A stretch of 64,000 bases of DNA from Cephalotus follicularis (lineage: Eukaryota > Streptophyta > Magnoliopsida > Oxalidales > Cephalotaceae). Shown piece by piece: positions 35,073-47,565 of this stretch (its first letter is position 1; every line of letters begins with the position of its first letter). The position numbers were made by a program, and so were the translations under genes. The stretch covers positions 259,903 through 323,902 of the forward strand of contig BDDD01000059.1 of assembly GCA_001972305.1 (NCBI GenBank), written 5' to 3'. The notes beneath the pieces are model-generated. The model was not told the DNA's origin. It saw nothing but the letters and a program-made list of their open reading frames with translations, and did not search any database.

Positions 35073-36887
35073 ATGCCTCCGAGGAAGAACGCTAACAACT
35101 ACTCCACAGCAGGTGGAAGCCAACGTACGGCGGGGAACGACCCAGCCCAAATCAGTCAAGTTGCCATGGACGTCAAGCAGGTTCCGGTTACGGGGGAGCA
35201 ACTCAATCGTCTGCTCCAAGGGGTGGAGCGTATTACCGATTTGTTGGTCACTACTTTGGCCAACCAACAGTAGCCAGTCGGGCCTGTCCAGCAAGTGGTC
35301 CAAGGGGTTTCTGGTCCCAGCAGACCAGAGGTGGAGACACGGCACCCACAAGGTGCCAGGCGAAACCCGCTGAGGGGAGACGAACTTCCCCTTAGGCGGT
35401 CAGGGGACCATGTTCCCCTGGGGAGGAGACCTGAGATCAATGCGTCTCAGCGGGCCGAGTCCTCGACCGCCCAGGATCAACCTAACGATCCCAGGAGAGC
35501 GAGTCCTAAGCGCCAGCCAATGGAGGTGGACCCCCAAGGGGAGGCCAGAAGCGCAGAGCAGGCACCAGCGAGCACCAACGCTTCGCGCAGAGTAGGAACG
35601 GAGCGGAGGAGCAGGCGCGACCACACAGCATCTCTGGCTGGGGGGTCACGCGTTTCTAGCAGGGTTAGGAACATCGAAGACGTGGAGCAAGCAATGAACC
35701 GAAGACTTGCGGAGGTGGAGAAAAGGCTCCAAGGGGCCGAGAAGCCGAAGGGATACCTCGAGGAGGTGCGCAGCCTCAGCGCCCATCCGTTCACAACAGA
35801 GATCATGGCAAAGCGCATCCCCAGTGGGTTCCGGATCCCCAGCCTCGACAAATGCGACGGGTCCACGGACCCCCTCCAGCATGCCCGCACCTATATCCAA
35901 ACTATGTTGGTACACCAGGCTTCAGACCCCACGCTCTGCCGAGGGTTCCCGTCCACACTAACTGGAGCCGCCCAGTCTTGGTTCTCGACCCTGGCCCAGA
36001 AGTCCGTAGAGGACTTTGACCAACTCACGGAGCTGTTCGTCACCAAATTCCTCAACAACACCACACAGAGGAGGAATGCCACCCATCTGATCAACGTGGT
36101 GCAAGTAAGGGACGAGTCGTTGAGGGACTACCTGACCAGGTTCAACAAGGAGTCTCTCACGGTGAAGGACCTAGAGCCATCTTTCGCCATGGCGGCGTTA
36201 AGAAATGGCCTGAGGAACAACTCCTCTTTCACCTTCTCCCTTCTGAAGAGACCCGCCTTGGACATGGTAGACCTGCTAAGGAGGGCAGAGAGATACGTCA
36301 ACGCGGAAGAAGAGATGGCGGCCAAGAAACAAAAAACCCCTTGGTCGGGCCATTAGGAGGAGAGGGAAGACCGTTCACGAAATGCTCCTGGAAAGAAAGA
36401 GAAGAGGAGGGAGAGAACGGACCTCACCAAGGATGACCTCAGACACAAGCTCTCTAGGAGGGAGGGCCCTACTCAGGGAGGGGCACCGATCCCATCCTAC
36501 AACCACTTCGCCCCCCTCCTAGACACCCGTACCAGGATACTGGCCGTGGAGCAGGACAAGGTCCCCATCCAGTGGCCCAAGAAGTTGAGGTCCCCAGCAG
36601 AGAGAAGGGACGTGGAGAAATAATGCCAGTACCACCGTGACCATGGACACGATACCGAGGAATACAGGTAACTGAAGAATCAGATTGAGGATCTGATCCG
36701 GAGAGGGCACTTACGCAAGTATGTAGACAGGGACGCTCCCCATGGAAGGAGGGAGAAAAGAAGAGAGGAGGCTCCCCAGCAGGAGGAAGAGCTTCAGCAA
36801 AAACCCAGGGCTGTTATCCACACCATCTATGGGGGGGTCGCTTCCGGCGGTGACCACAAGAATGGCAGGAAAGCCTACGGGAGGTAG
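35073..36887 (+). pseudogene. gag region of the second Tat element
   Basis: It starts MPPRKNANN at 35073 and keeps one frame throughout. The frame is interrupted by TAG at 35271, TAG at 36354, TAA at 36621, TAA at 36669 and TAG at 36885. The gag domain lies at about 35700-36330 (YIQTMLVHQA, DQLTELFVTKFLN). The Cys-His cluster near 36625 is damaged, with the last Cys changed to Tyr. Most stops lie where a sister copy keeps Gln, Tyr or His, so the ancestor had an open frame. Confidence 0.82.
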
Positions 36888-39800
36888 TCCTTGGCGGTGC
36901 AGCAGGTCCATCACAGCAAGAGGCTGAGGATTGGGGGAGACGAGGAGGTCATATCCTTCTCAGAGGCAGACTATGAGGGAGTACGTCTCCCTCATGACGA
37001 TCCAGTGGTGGTGACTCTAATGGTGTAGCTCTTCACCATGAAGAGGATCTTGACTGACAGCGGCAGCTCGGCCGATATTCTGTACAAACATGCCTTTGAT
37101 CAACTCAGGATACCGGTCGACCAGTTGAAGCCCGTGAAGACCCCACTAGTCGGCTTTGCTGGGGAGATAGTCCATCCTCTGGGATCCATCGACCTCTCGG
37201 TGGTCGCAGGCACAGCTCCACGCCAAACCCAGGTGCAGATGACTTCCTTGGTGGTTGACACGCCAAGCCTATACAACGCGATAATCGGGCGACCGGGGCT
37301 GAACCTGATGGAAGCGATAGTGACCACAAGGCACTTACTCATGAAGTTCCCTACGAGGTTTGGGGTGGGAGAAGCCAGAGGAGACCAACAGGTGGCCAGG
37401 CAGTGCTACAAGACGTCAGTCACTGACCGAGGAAAGGACAAAGTGCTTATGGTAGAGAACGTAGAGCTCCGTGGGGACATGGAACCCGAGCGGCCACGGC
37501 CTGCTGAAGACGTGCTCCAGGTGCCCCTGGAAGCAGGAAACTCCGAGAGAGTCTTCCAAGTCGGCTCACAGCTCGGAGAGGCGGAGAAGGGGGAATTAAT
37601 AACATTCCTTCGGGATAACAGAGATGTGTTTGCCTAGACGGCGGAGGAGGTGCCTGGCATCATCCCAAGCGTAATGGTCCACAAACTAAGCGTGGACCTG
37701 GCAAGGACTCCAACCAGGCAGAAGAAGAGAAACTTTGCTCTCGATCGTCAGCAAGCGATAGCCGATAAGGTGAGCAAGCTCATGCAGGCAGGGTTCGTAC
37801 GGGAGGTGCATTACTCAGACTGGCTGACAAACCCGGTCCTAGTTAAAAAAGCAAACGGCAAGTGGAGGATGTGCATCGACTTCACAGACCTCAACAAAGC
37901 TTGTCCCAAGGATCACTTCCCTCTTCCAAAGATAGACCAGCTGGTGGATGCGACCTCTGGCTACAAAATGTTGAGCTTCCTAGATGCTTACTCAGGGTAT
38001 AATCAAGTCCCTATGCATAGGCCCGACGAGGAAAAAACAGCCTTTATCACGGACCGGGGGATGTACTGCTACAAGGTCATGCCCTTTGGTCTGAAGAACG
38101 CAGGGGCCACCTACCAACGACTGGTCAATAAGATTTTTGAGCCCCAGATTGGGAGAAACGTGGAGGTCTATATTGATGACATGCTGGTCAAAACTCCGGC
38201 CAGAAGCCCCCACATCAAAGACCTAGAGGAAACATTTGAGGTGCTGAGAAGATATCAAATGAAACTCAACCCTTCCAAGTGTACGTTTGGGGTCACCTCA
38301 GGAAAGTTCCTGGGATTCATGGTTTCGGGCAGAGGAATAGAGGCCAACCCGGAGAAGATCTCGGTGGTCCAAGATCTAAGGCCCCCCCCAAACCATCAGG
38401 GATGTGCAAAAGCTGAGTGGAAGGATAGTGGCCCTGAGCCGGTTTATTTCAAAGTCAGTAGAGAAATGTCTCCCGTTCTTTAGGGTGCTGAGGGACCCCA
38501 GGGGGTTTTCCTGGTCAGATGAATGCCAAGCAGCCTTCGACAAGTTGAAGGAGTACCTGGCTTCCCCGCCCCTGATCTCAAAACCTAAGGACGGGGAAGA
38601 CTTGTATTTGTACCTTGCGGCCGCCCCGGACGTAGTGAGTACAGTGCTGGTCAGAGAGGAAGAAAGGGTTCAAAGGCCAGTGTACTATGTGAGCAAGGCG
38701 CTAAATGATGCTGAGGGGAGGTACCCAGAGGTGGAGAAGTGCGCCTACGCTTTGATCATTGCAGCCCGGAAGTTAAGGCCCTACTTTCAAGCCCATACAA
38801 TCAAAGTTCTGACTGACAAGCCGCTCAAGCAAGTTCTCGGGAAACCTGATACCTCGGGCAGACTAGTTAAGTGGTCAGTCGAGCTAGGCGAGTATGATGT
38901 GAAGTTCGAAGCCAGACCAGCGATCAAGTCACAAGTCCTGGCCGACTTTGTTGGAGATAATACACCTATGGAGTGTATGGAGGAGAACCCCTCCGAGAGC
39001 AAGAGGGAGAGCTGGAAGTTATCCGTGGATGGCTCTTCCTACACCACGGGCAGTGGTGCAGGGGTGCTACTGGTGAGCCCGAGTGGTTGGACGTTGGAGT
39101 ATGCTCTGAGGTTTGGCTTCAAAGCCACAAACAACGAAGCTGAATGGGAAGCTCTTATAGCCGGGCTGACCATTGTGAAGCATTTAGAAGTGCAGAGGAT
39201 AGAAGCCTCCAGTGATTCTCAGCTAGTGGTTGGTCTGGCCGGCGGAGAGTACGAGCCCCGAGAGGATTCAATGGCAAAGTACTTATCACACTTCCAGAAT
39301 TTGAAGTCAACTTTCGAAATTCTCAGAGTTACGAAGATACCCAGGGCAGAAAACGCCCGGGCAGACCAGCTGTCGAAACTAGCCACTGGAGGAGAGTTAG
39401 AGAAGAACCAGGCCGTGCTGATAGATTACCTGGACAGGCCCACCATCTCTGGGGTAGACGTGATGGACGTTGACTTACCCCAGGAGCCGAACTGGATGAC
39501 CCCGTTTATTAATTGGCTAAGGGATGCAATCTTGCCCGAGGACCCCGCGGAGGCGAGGAAACTGGTGTACAGAGCAAACAGATTTCAGCTCCGTGACAAG
39601 ATTCTTTACAAAAGGTCCTTCTCGTTCCCCTGGCTGAGATGCCTACCTCCCCTAGAGGCCGATTACGCTCTAAGGGAGGTCCATGAAGGAGTGTGCGGCA
39701 ACCACACAGGGCGCAGGACGTTGTCCCACAAGTTGCTAAGGCAAGGCTATTATTGGCCAACCTTGCACCAGGATGCCGTCGATTTGGTGAGGAGATGCGA

Positions 39801-40728
39801 CAAGTGTCAGAGGAACGCCAACATAAGCAGAAGACCTTCCCAACCTCTGACATCTATAACGGCCCCCTGGCCCTTTGCACAATGGGGGATGGATTTCGTA
39901 GGACCACTTCCAATGGCCAAGGGCTAGAGGAAGTTCCTCATTGTAGCTGTGGATTATTTCACCAACTGGGTAGAGGCAGAACCCCTGGCCAGTATCACAG
40001 AGAAGAACACCGAAAGTTTCGTGTAGAAGTCCATCATCTGCAGATTCGGAGTCCCCAGGATAATAGTTTCAGATAATGGGAAACAGTTTGACTGCCAGGC
40101 TTTCCGCGACTTTTGCCAAGAGTGGAGAATAGAGCATAGGCTCGCCTCTGTGGCCTACCCCCAAAGCAATGGCCAAGCAGAGGTAATAAACAGAGAAATC
40201 ATCTCGGGCTTGAAGAAGCGCCTGGAGGACAGCAAAGGAAGATGGACTGAGGAGCTACCAAGTGTTTTGTGGGCATATAGAACTACTCCCCGGACCACCA
40301 CTGGGGAGTCCCCTTTCAGTCTTTGCTTCGAAGCGGAGGCCATGATACCGGTGGAGATTGGTGTCCAGTCACCAAGGGTTGTGCACTTCACAGAGCAAAA
40401 TAACGAAGAAGGGCTCAGATGCCTCCTCGATTTGGTGGGAGAGCTCAGAGACAAGGCCGCCATCAGAGTCGCAGCTTACCAACAAAGGGTGAGTCGTTAC
40501 TACAACAAGAGGGTGAGCCCCAGACCACTAAGGCAAGGAAACCTGGTCCTGCGCAATTCAGCAATTTCAGACCCCACCGGAACTAGAGGAAAGCTAGCCC
40601 CCACCTGGGAGGGGCCATACAAGATCCAGAGAGTACTCCGACCTGGAACATTCAAACTTGAAACTCTGGGGGGTAGGGAGATCGCCAGAGCTTGGAATGC
40701 CGAGCATCTGAGGAAATACTACCAATAG
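36888..40728 (+). pseudogene. pol region of the second Tat element, nearly complete
   Basis: Protease (TDSGSSADILYK, 37053) and RT (YIDDMLVK, about 38170) are in the same frame as gag. A single shift lies near 38390 in a run of C residues. RNase H, the second archaeal-type RNase H (VDGSSYTTGSGAG, about 39025) and integrase (CDKCQRN near 39805, DFVGPL near 39895, WRIEHRLASVAYPQSNGQAE near 40130) follow in the next frame, ending at TAG after RKYYQ. Stops within pol are TAG at 37026, 37635, 39925 and 40024. It is the best preserved pol in the window and serves as the reference for the other two Tat copies. Confidence 0.88.
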
Positions 40729-42206
40729 TTGTTAAATGTATACGAACTCAGGGAATAAAGTAGACTTTTTCTTCAACTATTCCTTCAAAAATTGTATTCA
40801 AGATTATAGTTCCGAGTTTGCAAAGGGCCGGAGGTCCAATGTTCATGTCCTTAAACCTCTGAACAGTCGCCGACCAAACAAAGCCTCCCCACCGGGGGAG
40901 CACCAGAAAAGACCCCCGGGGGGCAGGCCTAACAACGCTAAGCAGGGGGAACTACCCCAGCTTCCCCCAAATGCTTAACCAATGCTAAGGAGGCGTCATT
41001 TCATCCCGGTTACGTAGCCGAGGGTTCCACCGAGGCGCACCAGACAAAGTCCCTCCAGGGGCCGGGCTGGTCCGAGGTCGGGAGCGTGGGTAAAACTAAG
41101 GCAAACTTCCTTTTCTTCCTTAACAACCGTGAGATGGTCCGGGTCCCAGTGCCTGGGTACTCCACCAGACCCCAGGGGGCAGACCTAACAAACCCAAGCA
41201 GGGGAAACTACCCCAGCCCCCCGTTTCGCCGGGGCACACGCAATAAAACATCTCCAGGGTCCGGGCTGGTCTGATCTCGGGAGCATGGGCAAAACAAGGC
41301 CAAACCTATCACTCTCCCATAAAGCCTGCGCTCCTGGCACCGACGCCTGAGGGCTCAGCCAGGCCTCAGCTCATGGTTGGTTGACCCGAGCTCCCCAGCG
41401 GAGTACCCAACAAAAATCCTCCCTCGAGGGAGCACGTGAAGACTTCCAAGGAAGATATAAGACTCCCCAGGGAGCGCCCTCCGGTCGCAACCCCACAGGA
41501 ACTTGTTCGACCGGACCTGAAGTCATGTCTTGAGAGGCTAACCCATGGGAACTCGCAACGATCAAGTTCATCGTACTGAGCACTTCATCACAAGTGTCCC
41601 TACGTGGACTGCGAGCTCAGACGACCTGGCTCGCGACTTGCTGAGCCAGACGACGACCTGCGCGGCAAACCTATAGGAACTTGTCCGGGCAGACCAGACG
41701 CCTAGTCTACGGACGCAATAGTGCCTGCACAGGCCAAGTCCTTTTTGCCTAAACACCTTTAAAATGAGGTGTCCCAAGGGGACTACCAAGCTTGGGCGAT
41801 CAAAGTTTAAAGACGATTATACAATTCACACTTTGTTGTCCTAAGGGGACTACTGAGCTTGGGTGGCCAAGTCCAGAGATCGTTATACTGTTTATACTTC
41901 ATTGACCTGAGAGGACTACAAAACCTAAGTGGTCAAGTTTATCAAGTTACAGGATTGTTATGTTGTTTGCGTGCAATTACCCTAAGGGGACCGTGCGGGC
42001 CTGGGAAGAGCCCAAGCGCCGCGCGCATTGCAATCGGAGCCCGGGGCCAGGGAGTACGATGCTTCCTAAGTACTTCATGAATTGTTAAAGCAAGTAAACA
42101 AAGTATACAAGTTTGATATAAAAGCACACTATTTCATTGATAACTTGAAGATTACAATGCTGAGAAGGGAAAATTACAAAGTAAAAACAAAAAAGAAAAA
42201 GCTAGC
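40729..42206 (+). repeat. Tat spacer between pol and antisense ORF
   Basis: There is no supported gene. The two-armed motifs seen at 7780-8520 recur here, such as CTCCCCACCGGGGGAG, CTTCCAAGGAAG, CTCCCCAGGGAG and CCTAAGGGGAC. The segment starting at 40825 (GGCCGGAGGTCCAATGTTCA) is closely alike to 7703, so the spacer is conserved between copies. Confidence 0.6.
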
Positions 42207-43022
42207 CTAGGCCTCGTCCCCCGAGGGTATGTCCACTATCGGTGGGGGCGGGGGAGGGACATCTTCTTCCATGGGAGGAGGAGGAGGAGGAGGGTCTTCA
42301 TGGCTGAGACCGGGAGGGGGAGCTAGATCACCCCCGGCCGCCTGCGCCGGGGCGGACTCCTCAGCAATGATCCGCGAGAGGGGCTCAGCATCAAAGGCTG
42401 CCTCAGCAGATGCATCGAAGGGGACGATGTCGTGACCGTTGGGTGACCAGTGGGGACCCTGAGCTTGACTCTGCTCCTCGTCGAAGGCTCTGAAGGCCTC
42501 ATCCTCGGCCTCTTCGACGCCCTCCGGAATGAAGTCGTGCTCAGCTACGGAAGGGCCACAGACGAATGACTCCAGCGGGAGGTCCGGAAAGCACTCCACC
42601 ATGTTCCGGCAGGTGTAGTACCCCCGGCGAAAATTGGCTGAGGATTTCTTCAAGACCTCATGGTTGAAGTCCTTGGAGGCTTTGTAGAGCTCCACGGCCT
42701 GGTCCATTGCGTCCCGGTACTCCGCTGAGGCCTTGAAGCCCAGGACAGCCCTCTCCCCAGCGGCCCTAACCCTGGCGTCTCCGAGCTCTTGACATTTGGC
42801 CAGCTGGCTGCTCAGAGCCTCCGCCCGCTCTGCCATAGCAATCTTGAGCCCCCTTTCCCTCCGAGCCTCCTGCACGGCTTCCTCCTTCTCAGCCACCAGC
42901 TTTTCCTGGGCCCCCAGCACCTCCTCCAGCTGGGCGCGAGCCGCGGCCAGAGATCTACCCAGCTCAGCATTCTTAGCCCCCAGCTGCTCGTTCAGGCTGG
43001 ACTCCTGGTCGGTCTTCTCCAT
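42207..43022 (-). CDS. Antisense ORF of the second Tat element, distal 271 residues, N terminus lost
   Basis: From the Met at 43022 there is an open frame with no stop: a coiled coil (KNAELGRSLAAARAQLEEVL and on), a conserved centre (RRGYYTCRNMVECFPDLPLESFVCGPS), an acidic stretch and a tail with runs of Pro ending IPSGDEA. The same order is found at 9671-8667. The open frame starts exactly where two Tat elements are joined. The upstream conserved half of the aORF is missing and the Met is probably internal in the original. Its biological role is unknown. Confidence 0.6.
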   Translation of the reverse strand: MEKTDQESSLNEQLGAKNAELGRSLAAARAQLEEVLGAQEKLVAEKEEAVQEARRERGLKIAMAERAEALSSQLAKCQELGDARVRAAGERAVLGFKASAEYRDAMDQAVELYKASKDFNHEVLKKSSANFRRGYYTCRNMVECFPDLPLESFVCGPSVAEHDFIPEGVEEAEDEAFRAFDEEQSQAQGPHWSPNGHDIVPFDASAEAAFDAEPLSRIIAEESAPAQAAGGDLAPPPGLSHEDPPPPPPPMEEDVPPPPPPIVDIPSGDEA

Positions 43023-45241
43023 CCACGGATAACCTCCAAATCCCCCTCTCGCTCTCGGAGGGGTCCTCCTCCATACACTCCGTGGGTGTATTATCTCCAA
43101 CAAAGTCGGCTAGGACCTGTGATTTGATTGTTGGTCTGGCTTCAAACTTCACATCATACTCGCCTTGTTCCACTGACCACTTGATTAGTCTGTCTGAGGT
43201 GTCAGGCTTTGCAAGAACTTGCTTGAGTGGCTTATCAGTCAAAACCTTGATTGTATGGGCTTGAAAATATGGCCTTAATTTTCTGGCCGCGATGATCAGA
43301 GCATAGGCGAACTTCTCTACCTCCGGGTACCTCCCCTCTGCATCATTCATAGCCTTGCTCACGTAGTACACCGGCCTTTGAACTTTCTCTTCTTCCCTTA
43401 CCAGCACTGCACTCACTGCACCCGAGGTGGCTGCAAGGTACAAATACAAGTCTTCCCCGTCCTTAGGTTTTGAGATCAAAGGAGGGGAAGCCAGGTATTT
43501 CTTCAACTTGTCGAAGGCTGCTTGGCATTCCTCTGACCAGGAGAATCCCTTGGGATCCCTCAAGACCTTAAAGAAAGGGAGACACTTCTCTGCTGACTTC
43601 GAAACAAACCTGCTCAGGGCTGTTATCTTTCCGTTAAGCTTTTGTACATCCCTGACGGTTCGGGGAGGTCTCATGTCCTGAACCGCCGAGATCTTCTTTG
43701 GGTTGGCCTCTATACCCCTGCTTGAGACCATGAACCCAAGGAACTTGCCCGAGTTGACCCCAAAAGTGCACTTGGATGGATTGAGTTTCATTTTATATCT
43801 TCTCAACAACTCAAACGTTTCTTTCAAGTTTTTAATGTGGGGCTCCTGGCTGGGGTCTTGACGAGCATGTCGTCAATGTAGACCTCCATGTTTCTCCCAA
43901 TCTGCGGCTCGAAGATCTTATTAACCAGTCGTTGGTAGGTGGCCCCTGCATTCTTCAGACCAAAGGGCATAAACTTGTAACAATACATCCCCCAGTCCGT
44001 GATGAAAGCTGTCTTGTTCTCGTCGGGCTCATACATGGGGATTTGATTATACCCCGAGTAGGCATCCAAGAAGCTCAACATCCTGTAGCCCGAGGTTGCA
44101 TCCACCAACTGGTCTATTTTTTGGAGAGGGAAGTGATCCTTAGGACAAGCTTTGTTGAGGTCTGTGAAGTCGATGCACATTCTCCACTTGTCGTTCGCCT
44201 TTTTGACTGGGACCGGGTTCGCCAGCCAGTCTAAGTAATGCACCTCTCGTATGAACCCTGCCTGTCTGAGCTTGCTCACCTCCTCAGCTATTGCTTGCTG
44301 CCACTCAAGAGCAAAGTTCCTCTTCTTCTGCCTAGTCGGGGTCCTCGCCGGATCCACACTTAGTTTGTGAACCATTACGCTTGGGCTGATCCCAGGGACC
44401 TCCTCCGCCAACCAAGCGAACACGTCTCTGCTATTCCGGAGGAATGTTATTAATTCCCCCTTCTCCACCTCTCCGAGCTAGGAGCCGACTTGGAAGACTC
44501 TCTCGGAGTCGCCCGCTTCTAGGGGCACTTGGACCATATCTTCAACAAGCTGTGGACGCTCAGGTTCCACGTCCCCCCTGAGCTCCACGTTCGCGATTGG
44601 GAGTACCTTGTCCTTCCCGTGGTCCATGACGGCAGTCTTGTAGCACTGCCTGGCTGCCTATTATCTCCTCTGGCTTCTCCCACACCAAACCTTGTGGGGA
44701 ACTTCATGAGTAAGTGCCTCGTAGACACTATCGCCTCCATTAGGTTCAGCCCTGGTCGCCCGATTATTGCATTGTATAGGCTTGGTGTATCAACCACCAG
44801 GAAAGTCATCTACACCTGGGTTTGGCGTGGAGTCATGCCAGCAACCACTGACAGGTCGATGGATCCCAGAGGATGGACCATCTCCCCTGTAAAGCCGACC
44901 AGTGGGGTCTTCACGGGCTTCAGCTGATCGACCGGTATCCTTAACTGATCAAATGCATGCTTGTACAGAATATCGGCCGAGCTACCGCTGTCAATTAAGA
45001 TCCTCTTCATGGTGAAGAGTTCCACCATAAGAGTCACCACCACTGGATCATCGTAAGGGAGACGTACTCCCTCATAGTCCACCTCGGAGAAGAATATAAC
45101 CTCCTTGTCTCCACCAGTCCTCAGCCTCTTGCTGTGATGGACCTGTTGCACCGCAAGGGACTGCCTCCCGTAGGATTTCCTGGCATTCTTATGGTCGCCA
45201 CCAGACGCGACCCCCCCCCCCAGAGATGGTGTGGATAACAC
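43023..45241 (-). pseudogene. pol of the third Tat element: protease, RT, RNase H
   Basis: Pieces from right to left are protease (IDSGSSADILYK, 44810-45241), 44519-44809, RT with YIDDMLVKTPARSP (43824-44468), and RT thumb plus RNase H (43827-43023). The frames differ between pieces, so there are at least two shifts (near 44640 and 43850) and a stop at 44810. At the gag/protease border the reading runs through GRQSLAVQQ without the stop that the other two copies have, which shows that gag and pol form one polyprotein in this family. Confidence 0.83.
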
Positions 45242-46979
45242 CTCTTGGTTTCTGCTACTGCTCCTCCTCTTGCCGAGGAGCCTCTTCTCTCATTTTCTCC
45301 CTTCTTCCCTAGGGAGCCTCTCTATCCACATACCTGCGCAGATGTCCCCGTCAGATCAGGTCCTCGATCTGATTCTTCAGCTTCCTGCACTTATCGGTAT
45401 CGTGCCCATGGTCACGATGGTACCGACAGTATTTTTCCACGTCCCTTTTCTCTGTTGGGGACCTTAACTTCTCATGCCACTAGATGGGGACCTTATCCTG
45501 CTCAACGGCAAGTATTCTGGTGCGCGTGTCCAGGAGGGGGGCAAAGTTGTTGTAGGATGGGATTGGAGCCCCTCCCTAGGTTGAGTCCTCCCTCCTGGAA
45601 AGCTTGTGTCTGAGGTTCTCCTTGGTCAGGTCTGACCTCTCCCTCCGCTTTTCCTTCTTCCCGGGAGTATTTCGTGAATGCTCCCATCTCTCCTCCTGAT
45701 GGCCCGACCAGGGGGTTTTTTGTTTCCTGGCCGCCATCTCTTCCTCGGCATTGACGTACCTCTCAGCTCTCCTCAGCAGGTCTGCCATGTCCACGGCGGG
45801 TCTCTTCAGAAGAGAGAAAGTAAAAGAGGAGTTGTTCCTCAGCCCACTGTTTAACGCCGCCATGGCAAAGGACGGCTCCAGGTCCTTCATGGTTAGAGAC
45901 TCCTTGTTGAACCTGGTGAGGTAGTCCCTCAATGACTCATCTCTCCCCTGCACCACGTTGATCAGGTGGGTGCAGTTCCTCCTCTGCGTGGTGCTGTTGA
46001 GGAATTTGGAGACGAACAGCTCCGTAAGCTGATCAAAATCCTCCACTGACTTTTGAGCCAGGGTTGAGAACCACGACTCGGCAGCTCCAGTCAACGTTGT
46101 CGGGAACCCTCGACAAAGTGTGGTGTCTAAGGCCTGGTGCACCAACATGGTTTGGATGTAGGTGCGCACATGTTGGGGGGGATCCGTGGACCCATCATAC
46201 TTGTCAAGGCTGGAGAGCTGGAATCCACTGGGGATACGCTCCGTCATAATCTCGGTTTTGAATGGATGGGCGTTGAGGTTGCGCACCTCCGCCAGATACC
46301 CCCTTGGCTTCTCAGCTCCTTAGAGCCTTTTCTCCACCTCCGCAAGCCTTCTGTTCATCGCTTGCTCCACGTCTTCAATGTTCCTAGCCCTGCTAGAAAC
46401 ACGTGACCCCCCAGCCAAAGCGGATATGTGGTCATGCCTGCTCCCCTGCCCCACTCCAGCTCTGCGCGAAGCGTTGAAGCGCACTCGTACCTCCTCTGCG
46501 TGCCTGGCCTCCCCTTGGGGATCCACTTCCATAGCCTGGTGCTCAGGACGCACTCTTCTGGGATCGTTGGGTTGATCCCGGGCAGTTGAGGACTCTGCCA
46601 TCTGAGATACATTGATCTCAGGTCGCCTCCCCAGGGGAAGATTATCCCCTGACCGCCTAGAGGGAAGTTCGTCTCCCCTCAGCGGGTTTCGCCTGGCACC
46701 TCGGGGGTGCCCCATCTCCACCACTAGCCTATTAGGACCAGAAACTCCTCGGACCACTGACGGAGCAGGTCCGGCCTGTTGTCGGTTGGCCAAAGTGGTG
46801 ACCAGCAAATCGGTGAGGTGTTCCACCCCTTGGATCAGTCGGTTGAACTGCTCCCCCGTAACGGGAGCTTGCTCGACGTTCGTGGAAACTTGACTAGTTT
46901 TGGTTGGGTCATTCCCAGCCGCATGCTGGCTTCCACCCGCTGTGGAGTGGTTGTTAATGTTCTTCCTCAGAGGCATGAT
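45242..46979 (-). pseudogene. gag of the third Tat element
   Basis: It starts MPLRKNINN near 46978. A single stop at 46320 (CAA to TAA compared with RLQGAEKPKG at 35.7 kb) splits the gag domain pieces 46320-46979 and 45576-46286. A frame change and further stops precede the protease. Confidence 0.8.
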
Positions 46980-47021
46980 TCTAAATGGCTTTTCGTTTCG
47001 ATTCCCACAGACGGCGCCAAC

Positions 47022-47565
47022 TGTTGATGTAGAAATCTTTCCTTCAACAGTACCCCACGTGTAAGGGCTTGATTTGTTTTGGGGAATGCTGGAATCTGTC
47101 CGAGAAAGAGTGTTTGTTGACTGGTAATCCCTGCACAAGTAAAAGAGAAGAGTAGAAGGTCTAGGAGGTGGTTCTCCCGAGGACACTCCGACGCTCAAGT
47201 TAGTAGTTGCACAGAGAGTATTGAGGTTCTTTTTGTACTAAAATGGCTGACCTTTGTATTGACTGTGAAACTGGTATTTATAGATCTCCCAGTGACTGAT
47301 GAGCGTTTAATCAAGAGTTGGTTGCCCCTAGGGGGAATGTGTCAGTGGTCCTGGCATTTCCCCTGATCTCTTCCAGATTTGGTGGCTGTTGCGGCATGCC
47401 CATCTCTAGATTATAGGGCTATGGCGGCATGCCAGTCTCTTTTCCCACGTTGATGTGATGGCAGACCGTGATGGCAGGCCACGTGTCCAAGCCCTGGAGC
47501 GACATCTGTCTTCCTCTCCTTGAGACACGTGTCCTTATGCTTAAAAAAAGATTTTTCCCATATCA
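47022..47565 (-). repeat. 5' LTR of the third Tat element
   Basis: The 544-bp LTR ends TGATATGGG and ATCAACA on the minus strand. It lies next to the primer site (47002-47020) and is the only complete LTR of the joined pair. Confidence 0.85.

Larger units (their letters stand above)
34412..43022 (+). mobile_element. Second Tat element, plus strand, lacking its 3' end
   Basis: The order is 5' LTR (left edge unclear), primer site, gag-pol in essentially one frame, spacer with short inverted repeats, and the distal part of the antisense ORF. At 43019-43022 it joins the third Tat element in opposite orientation, so polypurine tract and 3' LTR are absent. The left LTR edge lacks the TGATATGG start seen in the other copies. 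No target repeat could be found. Confidence 0.82.
43019..47565 (-). mobile_element. Third Tat element, minus strand, 5' half only
   Basis: Read on the minus strand it has a 5' LTR (47565-47022), primer site, gag, protease, RT, RNase H and the first codons of the second RNase H (up to LSVDG), then stops at the junction with the second Tat element. ATAAC next to the LTR (47566-47570) is a candidate target repeat without a partner. The two elements share four or five bases (CCAT or CCATC) at the joint. Confidence 0.85.

Noticed and set aside
42229-42435. Gly-rich plus-strand ORF
   Set aside because: It is the mirror of the proline-rich tail of the antisense ORF.
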